64,000 bases of DNA, from NCBI RefSeq assembly GCF_013240295.1, contig NZ_JABETK010000003.1, positions 186,001-250,000 on the forward strand, written 5' to 3'. The notes under the pieces are model-generated. The model was not told where the DNA came from, did not search any database, and saw only the letters and a list, made by a program, of their open reading frames with translations. This DNA comes from Neoaquamicrobium sediminum. GTDB lineage: Bacteria; Pseudomonadota; Alphaproteobacteria; Rhizobiales; Rhizobiaceae. Below are positions 42,229 to 52,185 of this stretch, in pieces. The translations under genes and the position numbers were made by a program. Each line of letters starts with the position of its first letter. Position 1 is the first letter of the stretch.

Positions 42229-43971
42229 ATGAAATTTCGAAAGGCCGAATGGCCGCGCCGGCTGCGCTCGCAGGAGTGGTTCGGGGGCACCAGCCGCGAC
42301 CACATCTACCATCGCTCCTGGATGAAGAATCAGGGCCTGCCTGCCGATCTCTTCGACGGGCGGCCGGTCATCGGCATCTGCAACACATGGTCGGAACTAA
42401 CGCCGTGCAACGCCCATCTGCGTGACCTGGCGCAGCGGGTGAAGCACGGCATCTATGAAGCAGGCGGCCTGCCTCTGGAGTTTCCGGTCTTCTCCACCGG
42501 CGAAAGCGCGCTGAGACCAACGGCGATGATGTATCGCAACCTGGCGGCGATGGACGTGGAGGAGGCGCTGCGCGCCAATCCGCTCGACGGGGTCGTGCTG
42601 CTGGTGGGATGCGACAAGACCACGCCCGCCCTGCTGATGGGCGCGGCAAGCGTCGATATTCCCGCCATCGCCGTTTCGGGCGGTCCGATGCTCAATGGCT
42701 GGTTCCGTGGGGAGCGCGTCGGCTCGGGCACGGCGCTGTGGCAGATGAGCGAGGCGATCAAGGCAGGCGCCATGACGCGCGAGGACTTCCTCGACGCCGA
42801 GCAGGCCATGTCGCGCAGCCCCGGCTCCTGCAACACGATGGGCACGGCCTCGACGATGGCGTCGATGGCCGAGGCGCTCGGCATGGCCTTATCCGGCAAC
42901 GCCGCCATTCCCGCCGTCGACAGCCGTCGCCGCGTGATGGCGCATATGAGCGGCCGCCGCATCGTCGACATGGTCAAGGACGACCTGAAGCCTTCGGACA
43001 TTCTCACACGCGAGGCGTTCGAGAATGCGATCCGTGCCAATGGCGCGATCGGAGGCTCCACCAATGCGGTGATCCATCTGCTCGCTCTTGCCGGCCGGAT
43101 CGGCATCGACCTGACGCTGGACGACTGGGACAGGCTCGGCCGCGACATTCCCACCATCGTCGACCTGATGCCTTCCGGCCGCTTCCTGATGGAAGAGTTC
43201 TTCTATGCCGGCGGCCTGCCAGTGGTGATCCGTGCGCTGGGGGAGGCGGGCCTTCTGCACAAGGATGCTCTCACCGTGTCTGGCGCATCGGTCTGGGACG
43301 AGGTGAAGGACGTCCGCAACTGGAACGAGGACGTGATCCGGCCGGTCGGGCAGGCTCTGACGCCGCACGGCGGGATAGCGGTTCTGAAGGGCAACCTCGC
43401 GCCCAAGGGCGCGGTGCTGAAGCCGTCCGCCGCCAGTCCGCATCTCATGCGCCATCGCGGCCGCGCCGTCGTCTTCGAAGACATCGACGACTACAAGGCG
43501 AAGATCGCCGACGAGGCGCTCGATATAGACGAGAACTCGATCATGGTGCTGAAGAACTGCGGGCCGAAAGGGTATCCGGGCATGGCAGAAGTCGGCAATA
43601 TGGGCCTGCCGCCCAAGGTGCTCAGGAAGGGCATCACCGACATGATCCGCATCTCCGATGCGCGCATGTCGGGTACGGCATACGGCACCGTGATCCTGCA
43701 TACGTCGCCCGAAGCCGCCATTGGCGGGCCGCTCGCGATCGTGCGGGACGGCGACATGATCGAGGTGGACGTGCCGGCGCGCCGCCTGCATCTCGACCTG
43801 CCCGAGACGGAGATCGAGGCACGCCTGAAAGCCTGGCACCCCAATATGCCGGTTCCCGAAAGCGGCTATGCGCGGCTGTTCCACACTCATGTTCAGGGAG
43901 CCGACACCGGAGCGGACTTCGACTTCCTCAAGGGCCAGCGCGGAAAGGCGGTTCCCCGTGACAGCCACTGA
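42229..43971 (+). CDS. IlvD/Edd-family sugar-acid dehydratase, probably L-arabinonate dehydratase
   Basis: The 580-residue enzyme has the Fe-S cluster cysteines of IlvD/Edd dehydratases (CNTWSE; GCDKTTPALLMGA; PGSCNTMGTASTM) and KNCGPKGYPGM near the C-terminus. Starts such as RSQEWFGGTSRDHIYHRSWM are typical of arabinonate/xylonate-type members rather than IlvD itself. The reaction would be L-arabinonate to 2-keto-3-deoxyarabonate. It lies between gguC and the sugar dehydrogenase. The exact sugar acid (arabinonate, fuconate, galactonate) is not proven. Confidence 0.88.
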   Translation: MKFRKAEWPRRLRSQEWFGGTSRDHIYHRSWMKNQGLPADLFDGRPVIGICNTWSELTPCNAHLRDLAQRVKHGIYEAGGLPLEFPVFSTGESALRPTAMMYRNLAAMDVEEALRANPLDGVVLLVGCDKTTPALLMGAASVDIPAIAVSGGPMLNGWFRGERVGSGTALWQMSEAIKAGAMTREDFLDAEQAMSRSPGSCNTMGTASTMASMAEALGMALSGNAAIPAVDSRRRVMAHMSGRRIVDMVKDDLKPSDILTREAFENAIRANGAIGGSTNAVIHLLALAGRIGIDLTLDDWDRLGRDIPTIVDLMPSGRFLMEEFFYAGGLPVVIRALGEAGLLHKDALTVSGASVWDEVKDVRNWNEDVIRPVGQALTPHGGIAVLKGNLAPKGAVLKPSAASPHLMRHRGRAVVFEDIDDYKAKIADEALDIDENSIMVLKNCGPKGYPGMAEVGNMGLPPKVLRKGITDMIRISDARMSGTAYGTVILHTSPEAAIGGPLAIVRDGDMIEVDVPARRLHLDLPETEIEARLKAWHPNMPVPESGYARLFHTHVQGADTGADFDFLKGQRGKAVPRDSH

Positions 43972-44884
43972 CATCGCTATCGTCGGGGTCGGCAAGATCG
44001 CGCGGGACCAGCATATTCCCTCGATCGGCCGGAGCGAGGCATTCAATCTCGCCGCGACTGTCAGCAGCCATGGCGGGGTGACGGGCGTCGAGAACCATGC
44101 GACGCTGGAGGGCCTTCTCGACGCGCGGCCGGACATTCCGGCTGTCGCGCTCTGCATGCCCCCGCAGAACCGCTTCGCCGCGGCCAAGGCCGCGCTCTCG
44201 GCGGGGCGCCATGTTCTCCTGGAAAAGCCACCCGGTGCGACCGTTGCGGAGGTTCACGCCCTGAAGGTGCTCGCGGAGCGACGGGGGATCACTCTTTTCG
44301 CGACCTGGCATTCCCGCTTTGCGGCAGGCGTGGAGCCGGCACGCCAATGGCTTGCCGACAAGACGCTCCGCCGTGTCCGTGTGACATGGAAGGAGGATGT
44401 GCGCCGATGGCATCCTGGGCAGGAGTGGATCTGGCAGCCGGGTGGTCTTGGGGTCTTCGATCCCGGCATCAACGCGCTCTCCATTGTGACCGCCATCCTG
44501 CCGTTTCCGGTTCACATGACGACCGCGGAACTGAAGTTCCCCCAGAATCGAGAAGCCCCGATCGCGGCGGCCCTTGCCATGACGGGCAATGGCAATGTGC
44601 CGGTCGAGGCCGAGTTCGACTGGCGCCATACCGGGGCGCAGACATGGACAATCGAGGTGGACACGAAGGAAGGGCGGCTGGTTCTGGCAGATGGCGGAGC
44701 GACCCTTGCCGTGGCGGATGAGCCGCCGTCGAAGGCACCCGACCGCGAATATGACGCCATCTATGACCGTTTTGCCGAGCTCCTCACCGACCGTCAGATC
44801 GATGCGGACCCGACCCCGCTCGTTCACGTGGCCGACGCCTTCATGCTGGGCAAAAGGATCGTCGTCGAACCCTTTTTCGACTGA
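43958..44884 (+). CDS. Gfo/Idh/MocA oxidoreductase, probable L-arabinose/D-galactose 1-dehydrogenase
   Basis: The 308-residue NAD(P)-dependent enzyme has the Rossmann start DIAIVGVGKIARDQHIPSI and the Gfo/Idh signature LLEKPPGAT. Length and the WQPGGLGVFDPGINALSI motif fit bacterial galactose/arabinose 1-dehydrogenases. The GTG start at 43958 overlaps the dehydratase stop (43969-43971). It would oxidise the sugar to its lactone. Confidence 0.88.
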   Translation: MTATDIAIVGVGKIARDQHIPSIGRSEAFNLAATVSSHGGVTGVENHATLEGLLDARPDIPAVALCMPPQNRFAAAKAALSAGRHVLLEKPPGATVAEVHALKVLAERRGITLFATWHSRFAAGVEPARQWLADKTLRRVRVTWKEDVRRWHPGQEWIWQPGGLGVFDPGINALSIVTAILPFPVHMTTAELKFPQNREAPIAAALAMTGNGNVPVEAEFDWRHTGAQTWTIEVDTKEGRLVLADGGATLAVADEPPSKAPDREYDAIYDRFAELLTDRQIDADPTPLVHVADAFMLGKRIVVEPFFD

Positions 44885-44958
44885 TTTTGCCTGAGGGCCT
44901 TCCCTTCTGGCCACCATCATATCCGTCGCCCGCTTGAACCGAGACCAAGGAACGCTGC

Positions 44959-45819
44959 ATGGAAGCGCAACTTCACGATGCCCGTCTTTGCAAGCTCGGC
45001 GAGGGGCCGCTTTGGCATCCTGAGCGCGAACAATTGTTCTGGTTCGATATTCTCGCGCAGAAGCTGCTGTCGAGACGGGGCGAGGAGACGCTGGAATGGA
45101 ATTTCGACAGGCCAGTCTCCGCAGCAGCCTGGATCGACCATGACACTCTGCTAATCGCGGGCGCTGGCACCCTTATGCGCTTTGACGTCACAAGCGGCCA
45201 CAGGGAGCAGATTTGTCCACTTGAAAGCGACCGGCCGGGCAACCGCTCCAATGACGGCCGTGCCGACCCGTGGGGTGGTTTTTGGATCGGCACGATGGGC
45301 CGAAGTGCGGAGCCCGGCGCCGGCGCGATCTGGCGTTACTATCGCGGCGAGCTGCGCGAGCTCTTCGGGTCTATCACGATACCTAACTCAATTTCGTTCA
45401 CTCCCGATGGTCGGTTCGCTCACTTCAGCGACACGCACGAAAGACTTGTCTGGCGACAACGGCTCGGAAAAGGAGGCTGGCCGACGGGTGAGCCGGAGAT
45501 TTATCTCGATCTGCGAGCGCAAAAGACAAACCCCGACGGAGCGGTATGCGATGCGGAAGGGTTCTTGTGGCTAGCGTGCTGGGGAAATTCCCACATTGCG
45601 AGATACACGCCCGACGGCCATTGCCATACAAAGCTCGCTTTGCCGGTCGAGCAACCGTCATGCCCGGCCTTCGGAGGAGCCGACTTTACCACCCTTTACG
45701 TAACAAGTGCTCGAGACGGGCTTCAGCCCAAAGAAGAAGCGCTGCTGACCATGGACGGAGCTACATTCAGTTTCAACGCAGGGGTTTCGGGATTGCGTGA
45801 ACCCTCGGTGACACTGTAG
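44959..45819 (+). CDS. SMP-30/gluconolactonase-family sugar lactonase
   Basis: The 286-residue beta-propeller protein has the SMP-30 metal-site signatures: Glu in LGEGPLWHPE, Asn/Asp in RSNDGRADPWGGFWIGTMG, and PNSISFTPDGRF. It should open the sugar lactone made by the dehydrogenase, giving the acid for the dehydratase. It closes the chvE-to-lactonase gene series. The C-terminus is slightly variable. Confidence 0.88.
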   Translation: MEAQLHDARLCKLGEGPLWHPEREQLFWFDILAQKLLSRRGEETLEWNFDRPVSAAAWIDHDTLLIAGAGTLMRFDVTSGHREQICPLESDRPGNRSNDGRADPWGGFWIGTMGRSAEPGAGAIWRYYRGELRELFGSITIPNSISFTPDGRFAHFSDTHERLVWRQRLGKGGWPTGEPEIYLDLRAQKTNPDGAVCDAEGFLWLACWGNSHIARYTPDGHCHTKLALPVEQPSCPAFGGADFTTLYVTSARDGLQPKEEALLTMDGATFSFNAGVSGLREPSVTL

Positions 45820-46369
45820 CGCAGCCGACATTCGAAACGGCGCCGTTTGCGTGCACTTGAGAACGACGTGGGAAGAATCCGACCGCCTCGCTGCCCTCCG
45901 GGTAAGGATCCGGTGTCGCCACCCAGGTGATTGGCTCTCGTTAGCCGGTGTTGAAAGCGAAGGCTTCCTTTGGTGGGTGAGCTAACGCAGCCTCGATCAT
46001 GCTGAAAAAGGCGAAGGACCTAAGGGTAGGGGGAAGATCATCGAGACGACATCTGGAACATTCGGCATGGCGGTAGCACTCTTGGCCGCTGCTCGCTCGA
46101 ATCGCCTGACGCCTGTAACAGCCGAAAACACAATTGATCTAGCTTGCCGGCAGCATCTGGATCTTCGTTACCTCGGTCGCGCTCCTGACCCTGGACCACG
46201 ATCTCTTTGCCGACATCGATGCCGGACAGGATCACATGTTGGCGCTTGCCGTTCAGACGCCCCAGGCGGGCCTAGCGCGTGGTCAGCATTAGTTGCACGC
46301 AGATGAGCAAAGCCGATTGCAACACGCGACCCGACAGCACCAGGCAAAAATCAGTTGCCGGGTGCGCAA
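45820..46369. other. Intergenic region, no gene recognised
   Basis: These 550 bases lie between the lactonase and the convergent antiporter. Short frames on both strands have no recognisable features. I saw no clear terminator or mobile element ends. Confidence 0.35.
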
Positions 46370-47710
46370 CTATGCACGATCGGCAGGTCCCTGCAGTCCA
46401 GGCGGTGGCGTCGCATCGTCGGCGTCCGGATCTCGTCCACGCAATCTGTCGAGGCTTCGCATGATGGGCGTCACGGTTAGCCCGTGCATCACAATCGAGA
46501 GCAGGACGACCAAACCAACGATAGCCCAAAGTCGTTCGCCGCCATCAACTTCCATGTGGTTCAGACCGTAGGCAAGATAGTAGAAGGATCCGACGCCGCG
46601 AATTCCAAAGAAGGAAATCGTGAGCTTTTCAGTCCAAGGGGCCTTCAGCCCAACCAGGCCTATGAGGCCGGTTACGGGCCGCACAATTATGAGGATGACA
46701 ACCACAGCAACGATGTCTGCCCAGGTGAGTGGCGTCAGCAGCCCGCTGACCAGAGCGCCACCGAACAACAGCAGCAGCACCATCATTGTCAGCCGCTCGA
46801 TCTGCTCAGTGATGTTGTGCATGTCGCGATGGAAGTCGTGCTCGCGTTGCGAATGCCGAAGCGTCAACGCCGTCACGAACACGGCCAGAAATCCATAGCA
46901 CTGGATCATCTCTGTCAGCCCGTAGGAAATGAAGGTCGCCGCAATTGCGATCAACCCGTCTCCCGTTTTGGCGAGTTTCGTATTCGCGGGTACATGGAAT
47001 GTCAGCCAGCCAAAGACTTGGCCCACTATCCAACCGCCGGCGATCCCGGCCCCAATTTCCCATATGACGCTGTGGCCAATCCATCCGATCAGCCATGGCT
47101 CTCCGGTCGCTGACGCCAACCCGAGGGCGATCGCCAGATTGACGAAGGGAAAAGCCAGCCCGTCGTTGAAGCCCGCTTCGGAAGTCAATCCGAAGCGAAC
47201 CTCGTCTTCCTCGCCCGTCCTGGGAGGCCCGACCTGAACGTCGGATGCGAGGACCGGATCGGTGGGTGCAAGGCTTGCCCCGAGTAACAGTGCGATGATC
47301 CAGGGCAGGCCTAGCCACCACGCGCCTATGACCGTGATTGCTGCAATTCCAAGCGGCATGGTGATGCCCAGCAATCTCCAGGTAACTGCCCAGTTGCGGT
47401 AGCTGAACGCTCTATCGAGCTTCAGGCCGGCGCCCATCAGGGCGATGATCACCACCAGCTCGGTGAAACGCTCCGTGATCTCAGGAAAATCCATTGGCAA
47501 CGGCTCGTCCGTCACCTGCGGGATGGAGAAGAGCCCGGCTCCCAGCGCAATGCAAACGATCGGGAGTGATAGTGGCAGGCTCTTGATCGCCAATGGTAGC
47601 CACGCGACCAGCGCAATGAGGAACCCCATCCCGGTCAGGACGAGGATATAGGGGTCGATGGACCAGTTGCTGAAGTCGAGCATGCTCCCTAACGAATTGG
47701 TCAGGATCAC
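46370..47710 (-). CDS. CPA1-type sodium/proton antiporter (NhaP-like)
   Basis: This roughly 440-residue membrane protein has about 12 hydrophobic segments. The antiporter core is GLTSEAGFNDGLAFPFVNLAI, with the conserved acidic pair of CPA1 exchangers, preceded by LLGASLAPTDPVLASDVQVG. A third conserved region is FFGIRGVGSFYYLAYG. It ends in a short hydrophilic tail. Start GTG 47710 or ATG 47683 are both possible. It exports Na+ or K+ against H+ for salt and pH control, and stands alone. Confidence 0.9.
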   Translation of the reverse strand: MILTNSLGSMLDFSNWSIDPYILVLTGMGFLIALVAWLPLAIKSLPLSLPIVCIALGAGLFSIPQVTDEPLPMDFPEITERFTELVVIIALMGAGLKLDRAFSYRNWAVTWRLLGITMPLGIAAITVIGAWWLGLPWIIALLLGASLAPTDPVLASDVQVGPPRTGEEDEVRFGLTSEAGFNDGLAFPFVNLAIALGLASATGEPWLIGWIGHSVIWEIGAGIAGGWIVGQVFGWLTFHVPANTKLAKTGDGLIAIAATFISYGLTEMIQCYGFLAVFVTALTLRHSQREHDFHRDMHNITEQIERLTMMVLLLLFGGALVSGLLTPLTWADIVAVVVILIIVRPVTGLIGLVGLKAPWTEKLTISFFGIRGVGSFYYLAYGLNHMEVDGGERLWAIVGLVVLLSIVMHGLTVTPIMRSLDRLRGRDPDADDATPPPGLQGPADRA

Positions 47711-48191
47711 GATCCATTCGGTCTAGAATCGCATAGACGCCTCCCGAGCCTTCGCGAAGGCGACCATCTGGGGATCATCGAGGACACGAGCGTCTGTTTC
47801 AGCGACTACAAGTGGTTCGTCGTCGCAAGTCCCTAGGGGCCGGGCTATCGCTGGACCGCTGCCACCCATCCCACACTAACGGAAATACGCTACAGGCTCC
47901 GATTGTTCTCCCGGAACTTGGCAGCTTAGGCGTCCCTGCCGGTTGTCTTGTCCGGGACTGGAACAGACGATCTCCTTCCCCCTGCGGTCGTAGGATGGCT
48001 AACGTTCGGCCACCGACCGCATCTTAGCCATTTAGCGGGCCCTCGTTTGGCTGTTTCCATTGCCGCCCCATTGGGCGATGGCGACAAATTGCTCCGATGT
48101 CTATCTGCCCGAGGCAGACATTGAGAACGCGACTTGAGTACGAGACAGCGTCGCTGGTTGAGCTTAACGAGCCATCCCGGGTATTCGCCGG
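47711..48191. other. Intergenic region, possible small minus-strand ORF
   Basis: These 481 bases separate the antiporter from the LysR gene, both on the minus strand. A minus-strand frame of about 50 codons ends near 47722 (…VLDDPQMVAFAKAREASMRF), directly upstream of the antiporter. It has no known relatives and may be a gene tail. No terminator identified. Confidence 0.3.
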
Positions 48192-49106
48192 TTATGCAGC
48201 GGTCGGCTCCCGTTGAGGAGAGACTGGGAAGAGGTTCGCCGCCATGAAATCGACGAAGACTCGGAGTTTGGGCGCAATGTGACGGTTGGTCGGCCAAAGC
48301 AGGCGAAACGAACCTTCGTGCCGGACAAAGTCCGGCAGGACGGCAACGAGGCGGCCTGTGGCGAGTTGGTCGGCGATTGCGAAATCGGGCAGGGAGGCGA
48401 TCCCCATGCCGCGTTCCGCCATCATGATCAGCGGCTCGATCGTGTTGACGACCGCGGTCGTCGGCAGGTCGGGGCGCAGCTCTGTTTCGCCCTCTTGGAG
48501 CGGCCATGGCTCCAATTTGCCGCTCGTGGCATAGCGATGGTGCAGACAGTCATGCCTCATCAGATCGTCTGGCACGCGTGGTGTTCCGGCCCGTTCGAGA
48601 TATTGAGGGGCAGCGACCAGAATGAGGCTGAATTGCCCCAGCATGCGTGACATGAGACGGGAATCCGCCAGGTTCCCGGCTCGAACGACAGCGTCGAAAC
48701 CTTCATCGATGACATCGACAAGGCGGTCCGAGAAATCGAGATCCAGCTCTATCTCGGGGTAGAGATCCATGAACCGCAGGATCGCGGGCATCATCAGCAT
48801 CGACACGATCGGCATGCTGACCTTGAGTTTACCGCGCGGACGCTCGATCGTCTGAGACAGCTCCAGCTCAGCCGCTTCCACTTCCGCCAGAATGCGCCGG
48901 CACCTTTCGAGAAACAGCGCTCCTTCACCGGTCAGCGTGATCTTCCGGGTCGACCGGTGCAGCAACCGGACCTGTAGCCGCTCCTCGAGCCGGGCGACTG
49001 CTTTGCCGACCGCCGATGCCGAGATGCCGAGTTGGTTCGCCGCCGCGGTGAAACTGCGAAGTTCCGCAGCGTGCACGAAGGCGCTGAGAGATCCAAGGCC
49101 ATCCAT
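48192..49106 (-). CDS. LysR-family transcriptional regulator
   Basis: The 304-residue regulator has an N-terminal winged helix (LSAFVHAAELRSFTAAANQLGISASAVGKAVARLEERL) and a LysR substrate-binding domain. It is of the PecT/DsdC-like short group common near metabolic genes. ATG 49106 is preferred to the TTG at 49124. It is divergent from the deacetylase gene, 119 bases apart, and therefore probably controls it. Confidence 0.9.
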   Translation of the reverse strand: MDGLGSLSAFVHAAELRSFTAAANQLGISASAVGKAVARLEERLQVRLLHRSTRKITLTGEGALFLERCRRILAEVEAAELELSQTIERPRGKLKVSMPIVSMLMMPAILRFMDLYPEIELDLDFSDRLVDVIDEGFDAVVRAGNLADSRLMSRMLGQFSLILVAAPQYLERAGTPRVPDDLMRHDCLHHRYATSGKLEPWPLQEGETELRPDLPTTAVVNTIEPLIMMAERGMGIASLPDFAIADQLATGRLVAVLPDFVRHEGSFRLLWPTNRHIAPKLRVFVDFMAANLFPVSPQREPTAA

Positions 49107-49225
49107 TTCAATCTTTCCGGACAAACTGTCTTGAGTGTCCGGAACTATCTCTCGTTGTTCTCTAATTCAAGTCAAACCTAACTTGGCGGTCACAGTCGAT
49201 TGTTCCCCAGTAAGGAGTGAATTTT

Positions 49226-50122
49226 ATGCCTGATACCGTCGGTACTGCCCCGCAGGAGCACGGTCGCTTTGATTTCTCGGCGATCACAAGCCGCCCAAAG
49301 CTGGAATGGCCCGATGGGGCGCGAGTGGCGTTGTGGGTGATCCCGAACATCGAGCATTTCCTGTTCGATCGCCCGTCGAGCTCCATCATCCAGTCGACGA
49401 CAAGCTTCGTGCCCGATGTCCTAAACTACGCGTGGCGGGATTACGGGGTGCGCGTCGGAATCTGGCGCATGATGGAGATCATGGAAAAATACGGGGTGAA
49501 GGGCACGGTCGCCCTCAACTCGGATGCCTGCGTCCACTATCCTGCCGTCATCCAGGCCGGGCAATCGCTCGACTGGGAATGGATGGGACACGGCACGAAC
49601 AACTCGTCGGTGATCACCGGGATTCCCGAAGACGAAGAGCGCAGGATCGTCAGGGAGGTCGTGTCCACCATCACCCAGGCGACGGGTACGGCGCCTCGTG
49701 GCTGGCTAAGCCCCGCCCTGACGGAAACCCATCAGACACCGGATATCCTGGCGGAAAACGGCCTCCGGTACGTCGCGAACTGGACCAATGACGATCAACC
49801 CTACGAAATGCGCGTGCGCTCAGGCTCCATGCTGTCCCTGCCGTATTCAGTGGAAATGAACGACTACACCGCCTTCCTCGAACAAGGTCTGTCGGGCAGG
49901 GATTTCGGCGACGCGATCTGCGACCAGTTCGATCAGCTTTACGCTGACGGCGCATCGACCGGCCGGGTCATGTCGCTTTGCCTGCATCCGTTCCTGATCG
50001 GGCAGCCGCACCGGGCGAAGCACTTCGAGCGCGCGCTCAAACACATCACCGCGCATGACGCCGTCTGGCTGGCCAAGGGCGGCGAGATTGCCGACTGGTA
50101 CACATCGACCAGGGGCAGATAG
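49226..50122 (+). CDS. Polysaccharide deacetylase-family hydrolase (PuuE-like)
   Basis: This 298-residue NodB-fold protein has no signal peptide. It resembles cytoplasmic members such as allantoinase PuuE: RPKLEWPDGARVALWVIPNIEHF at the start, then MMEIMEKYGVKGTVALNSDAC, GHGTNNS for metal binding, and SLCLHPFLIGQPHR near the end. ATG 49226 is chosen because AAGGAG lies 8 bases upstream. It hydrolyses C-N bonds in acylated amines or ureides; the substrate is unknown. Confidence 0.88.
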   Translation: MPDTVGTAPQEHGRFDFSAITSRPKLEWPDGARVALWVIPNIEHFLFDRPSSSIIQSTTSFVPDVLNYAWRDYGVRVGIWRMMEIMEKYGVKGTVALNSDACVHYPAVIQAGQSLDWEWMGHGTNNSSVITGIPEDEERRIVREVVSTITQATGTAPRGWLSPALTETHQTPDILAENGLRYVANWTNDDQPYEMRVRSGSMLSLPYSVEMNDYTAFLEQGLSGRDFGDAICDQFDQLYADGASTGRVMSLCLHPFLIGQPHRAKHFERALKHITAHDAVWLAKGGEIADWYTSTRGR

Positions 50123-50636
50123 CGAAAACTACGTCGCCTTCCATGACGAGGTGAGGCCGGCTGCTTGGTGCCGACCTTCTTTCCGGCGTTCCAAGCTGCG
50201 TGCTCGCGGCTGGCATCATCGAATATGGAATGGCCCATGTGAGTTCTCCTCGGCCTTGATTGGCCGATAGAGAAACGTCGCAGGACAATGCCGCACATGG
50301 GCTGTTTCCGGATCGTCCGGTTTCGGTTCGAAAAACGAGAAAGTCGGCGGTTGGCCACCTAAACCTGCTGGTCCCTCTCGGACCCACATACTCCAATGCA
50401 ATCCAAGCAGTCGGAATGGCAGGTTACCAGCTGACGTCGCCAACAGCCGACGGTCCCCTCCCGTCTCCTGCCGGTCGCTAGGGCAGGGCTCAAGATTCAG
50501 ATGAAATCACCGATCAGATGGAGGCGCATCAAAAATCGCATGTACCACGCTGAAAGAATCAAAATTCATTGCCTGTGAACGTTTTTCAGGCGATACCCTC
50601 CTTGTCATAGATTTTCAGGTATGAGCATCGCAAATC
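50123..50636. other. Intergenic region with possible integrase remnant
   Basis: This 514-base interval between the deacetylase and fic genes holds no intact gene. On the minus strand an SD-led frame starts at 50238 and resembles a tyrosine recombinase N-terminus (listed separately). The last 100 bases are AT-richer and probably carry the fic promoter. Confidence 0.4.
50140..50238 (-). pseudogene. Possible N-terminal remnant of a tyrosine recombinase
   Basis: On the minus strand, GAGGAGAAC precedes an ATG at 50238. The frame begins MGHSIFDDASREHAAWNAGK and continues KVGTKQP, resembling the W-N-x-G-x-K-x-G-x-K start of short rhizobial site-specific integrases. After about 30 residues the resemblance ends, and the frame runs into the end of the deacetylase gene. 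Only a short match, so tentative. Confidence 0.3.
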
Positions 50637-52178
50637 ATGGAGCAGGGGCAGAGGAAGCCGTTTTCAGAAAGAGTCAGCGTCCTTCACGGCCGCTGGCTGC
50701 CTGAGACCGCGCTCCCTGTGGGCTATGCCGCTCTGATCGACGCCTTTGATCTGGCTGTCCCAATCCCCATCACACTCGCTGCGATTGGCCCCCGGCATAA
50801 GGTCTATCAGGAGGCGGGATGGAAACTCTATACACCTCGCCACGAGCCTGAAGCCAGTCTGGTCGGCCACCTGACCTTTGCATTGCGCTACGAGGGGCTG
50901 GATCTTGCTGCCCTGAAGATGCTCTTTCGCGCGACGGGTCCGGAAGCCATCGTCGAGATCGTTCGCGCGGCCCCGACCGGGGCCTATGCGCGACGGCTTT
51001 GGTTTCTCTACGAATGGCTGCTCGACGAGCGGCTCGATCTGCCCGACGCCACCCGCGGCACCTATGCCCTTGTCGTCGATCCTGAACAGCAATGGGCATC
51101 TCAGGGCGAGACCTCTTCACGCCATCGGGTGAAAAACAATCTGCCCGGAACACGTGCCTGGTGTCCGTTGATTTTCCGTACGCCGGAATTGGACGCCTTT
51201 GTGGCCCGGAATCTCGCCGAGGAAGCTCGGCGCGTGATCGCCGATGTTCCGGCGGACCTTCTGGCTCGCACCGCTGCTTTCCTCCTGCTCAAGGACTCGC
51301 GATCCAGTTTCCAGATCGAGGGCGAAGACCCACCCCAGGATCGCATCCAGCGGTGGGGGCAGGTTATTGGCGAGGCGGGGCGCCGCCCGGTGGCCCGTGC
51401 GGAGCTGGAGCGATTGCAGCGCATCGTCATCGGCGACGCTCGCTTCGTTCACCTCGGCGTGCGTCAGGAAGGCGGGTTCGTCGGCGAGCATGATCGCGCA
51501 AGCGGTGCTCCGATCCCGGACCATATAAGCGCCCGGCATGAGGACCTGCCGGACCTGATCGACGGGTTGGCCGCTTTCGATCTGGGGGCGGCCCGGCATC
51601 TCGATCCGGTTCTGGCCGCTGCCGCGCTCGCTTTCGGGTTCGTCTACATTCATCCCTTCGAGGACGGGAATGGCCGCCTGCACCGCTACCTCATCCATCA
51701 CGTGCTTGCCGAGCGTGGTTTCAATCCGCCCGGACTGGTCTTTCCGGTCTCGGCCGTCATCCTTGATCGTATCGACGAATATCGCCGCGTCCTCGAAAGC
51801 TATTCGCGGCGGCTGCTGCCCCATGTCCGCTGGAGGCCGACCGACCGTGGCAATGTCGAGGTGTTGAGCGACACCGCAGATTTCTACCGCTATTTCGATG
51901 CGACGCCGCATGCGGAGTTTTTGTTCCAATGCGTGACGCGGACGATCGATGTCGATCTGCCGGAGGAGGCTAGGTTCCTAAAGGCCTATGATGGGTTCAA
52001 GGCCAACGTGTCGCTTATGATCGATATGCCGGATCGTCTGCTCGATCTTCTGTTCCGCTTCCTGCATCAGAATGGCGGCAGGCTCTCGAGGCGGGCGCGG
52101 GAGAAGGAGTTCGCGCCGCTGACAGAAGATGAGATCGTGAGGATCGAAGCGTTCTATGCTGATCAGTTGCACAGTTGA
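50637..52178 (+). CDS. Fic-domain protein (AMPylator-type), with its own inhibitory motif
   Basis: The 513-residue protein has an N-terminal unknown region, then SSFQIEGEDP at about 222-231, matching the inhibitory helix motif [S/T]xxxE[G/N] found N-terminal to class II Fic domains. The catalytic motif HPFEDGNGRLHR lies at about 339-350. A C-terminal winged-helix region follows. Fic proteins transfer AMP from ATP to protein hydroxyls, and the Glu of the inhibitory motif blocks ATP binding. The gene stands alone; a dead HigA remnant begins 8 bases after its stop. Target unknown. Confidence 0.9.
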   Translation: MEQGQRKPFSERVSVLHGRWLPETALPVGYAALIDAFDLAVPIPITLAAIGPRHKVYQEAGWKLYTPRHEPEASLVGHLTFALRYEGLDLAALKMLFRATGPEAIVEIVRAAPTGAYARRLWFLYEWLLDERLDLPDATRGTYALVVDPEQQWASQGETSSRHRVKNNLPGTRAWCPLIFRTPELDAFVARNLAEEARRVIADVPADLLARTAAFLLLKDSRSSFQIEGEDPPQDRIQRWGQVIGEAGRRPVARAELERLQRIVIGDARFVHLGVRQEGGFVGEHDRASGAPIPDHISARHEDLPDLIDGLAAFDLGAARHLDPVLAAAALAFGFVYIHPFEDGNGRLHRYLIHHVLAERGFNPPGLVFPVSAVILDRIDEYRRVLESYSRRLLPHVRWRPTDRGNVEVLSDTADFYRYFDATPHAEFLFQCVTRTIDVDLPEEARFLKAYDGFKANVSLMIDMPDRLLDLLFRFLHQNGGRLSRRAREKEFAPLTEDEIVRIEAFYADQLHS

Positions 52179-52185
52179 TTGACCC

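Noticed and set aside
46067-46306. Short plus-strand ORF between lactonase and antiporter
   Set aside because: No family likeness and no ribosome-binding site; probably random.
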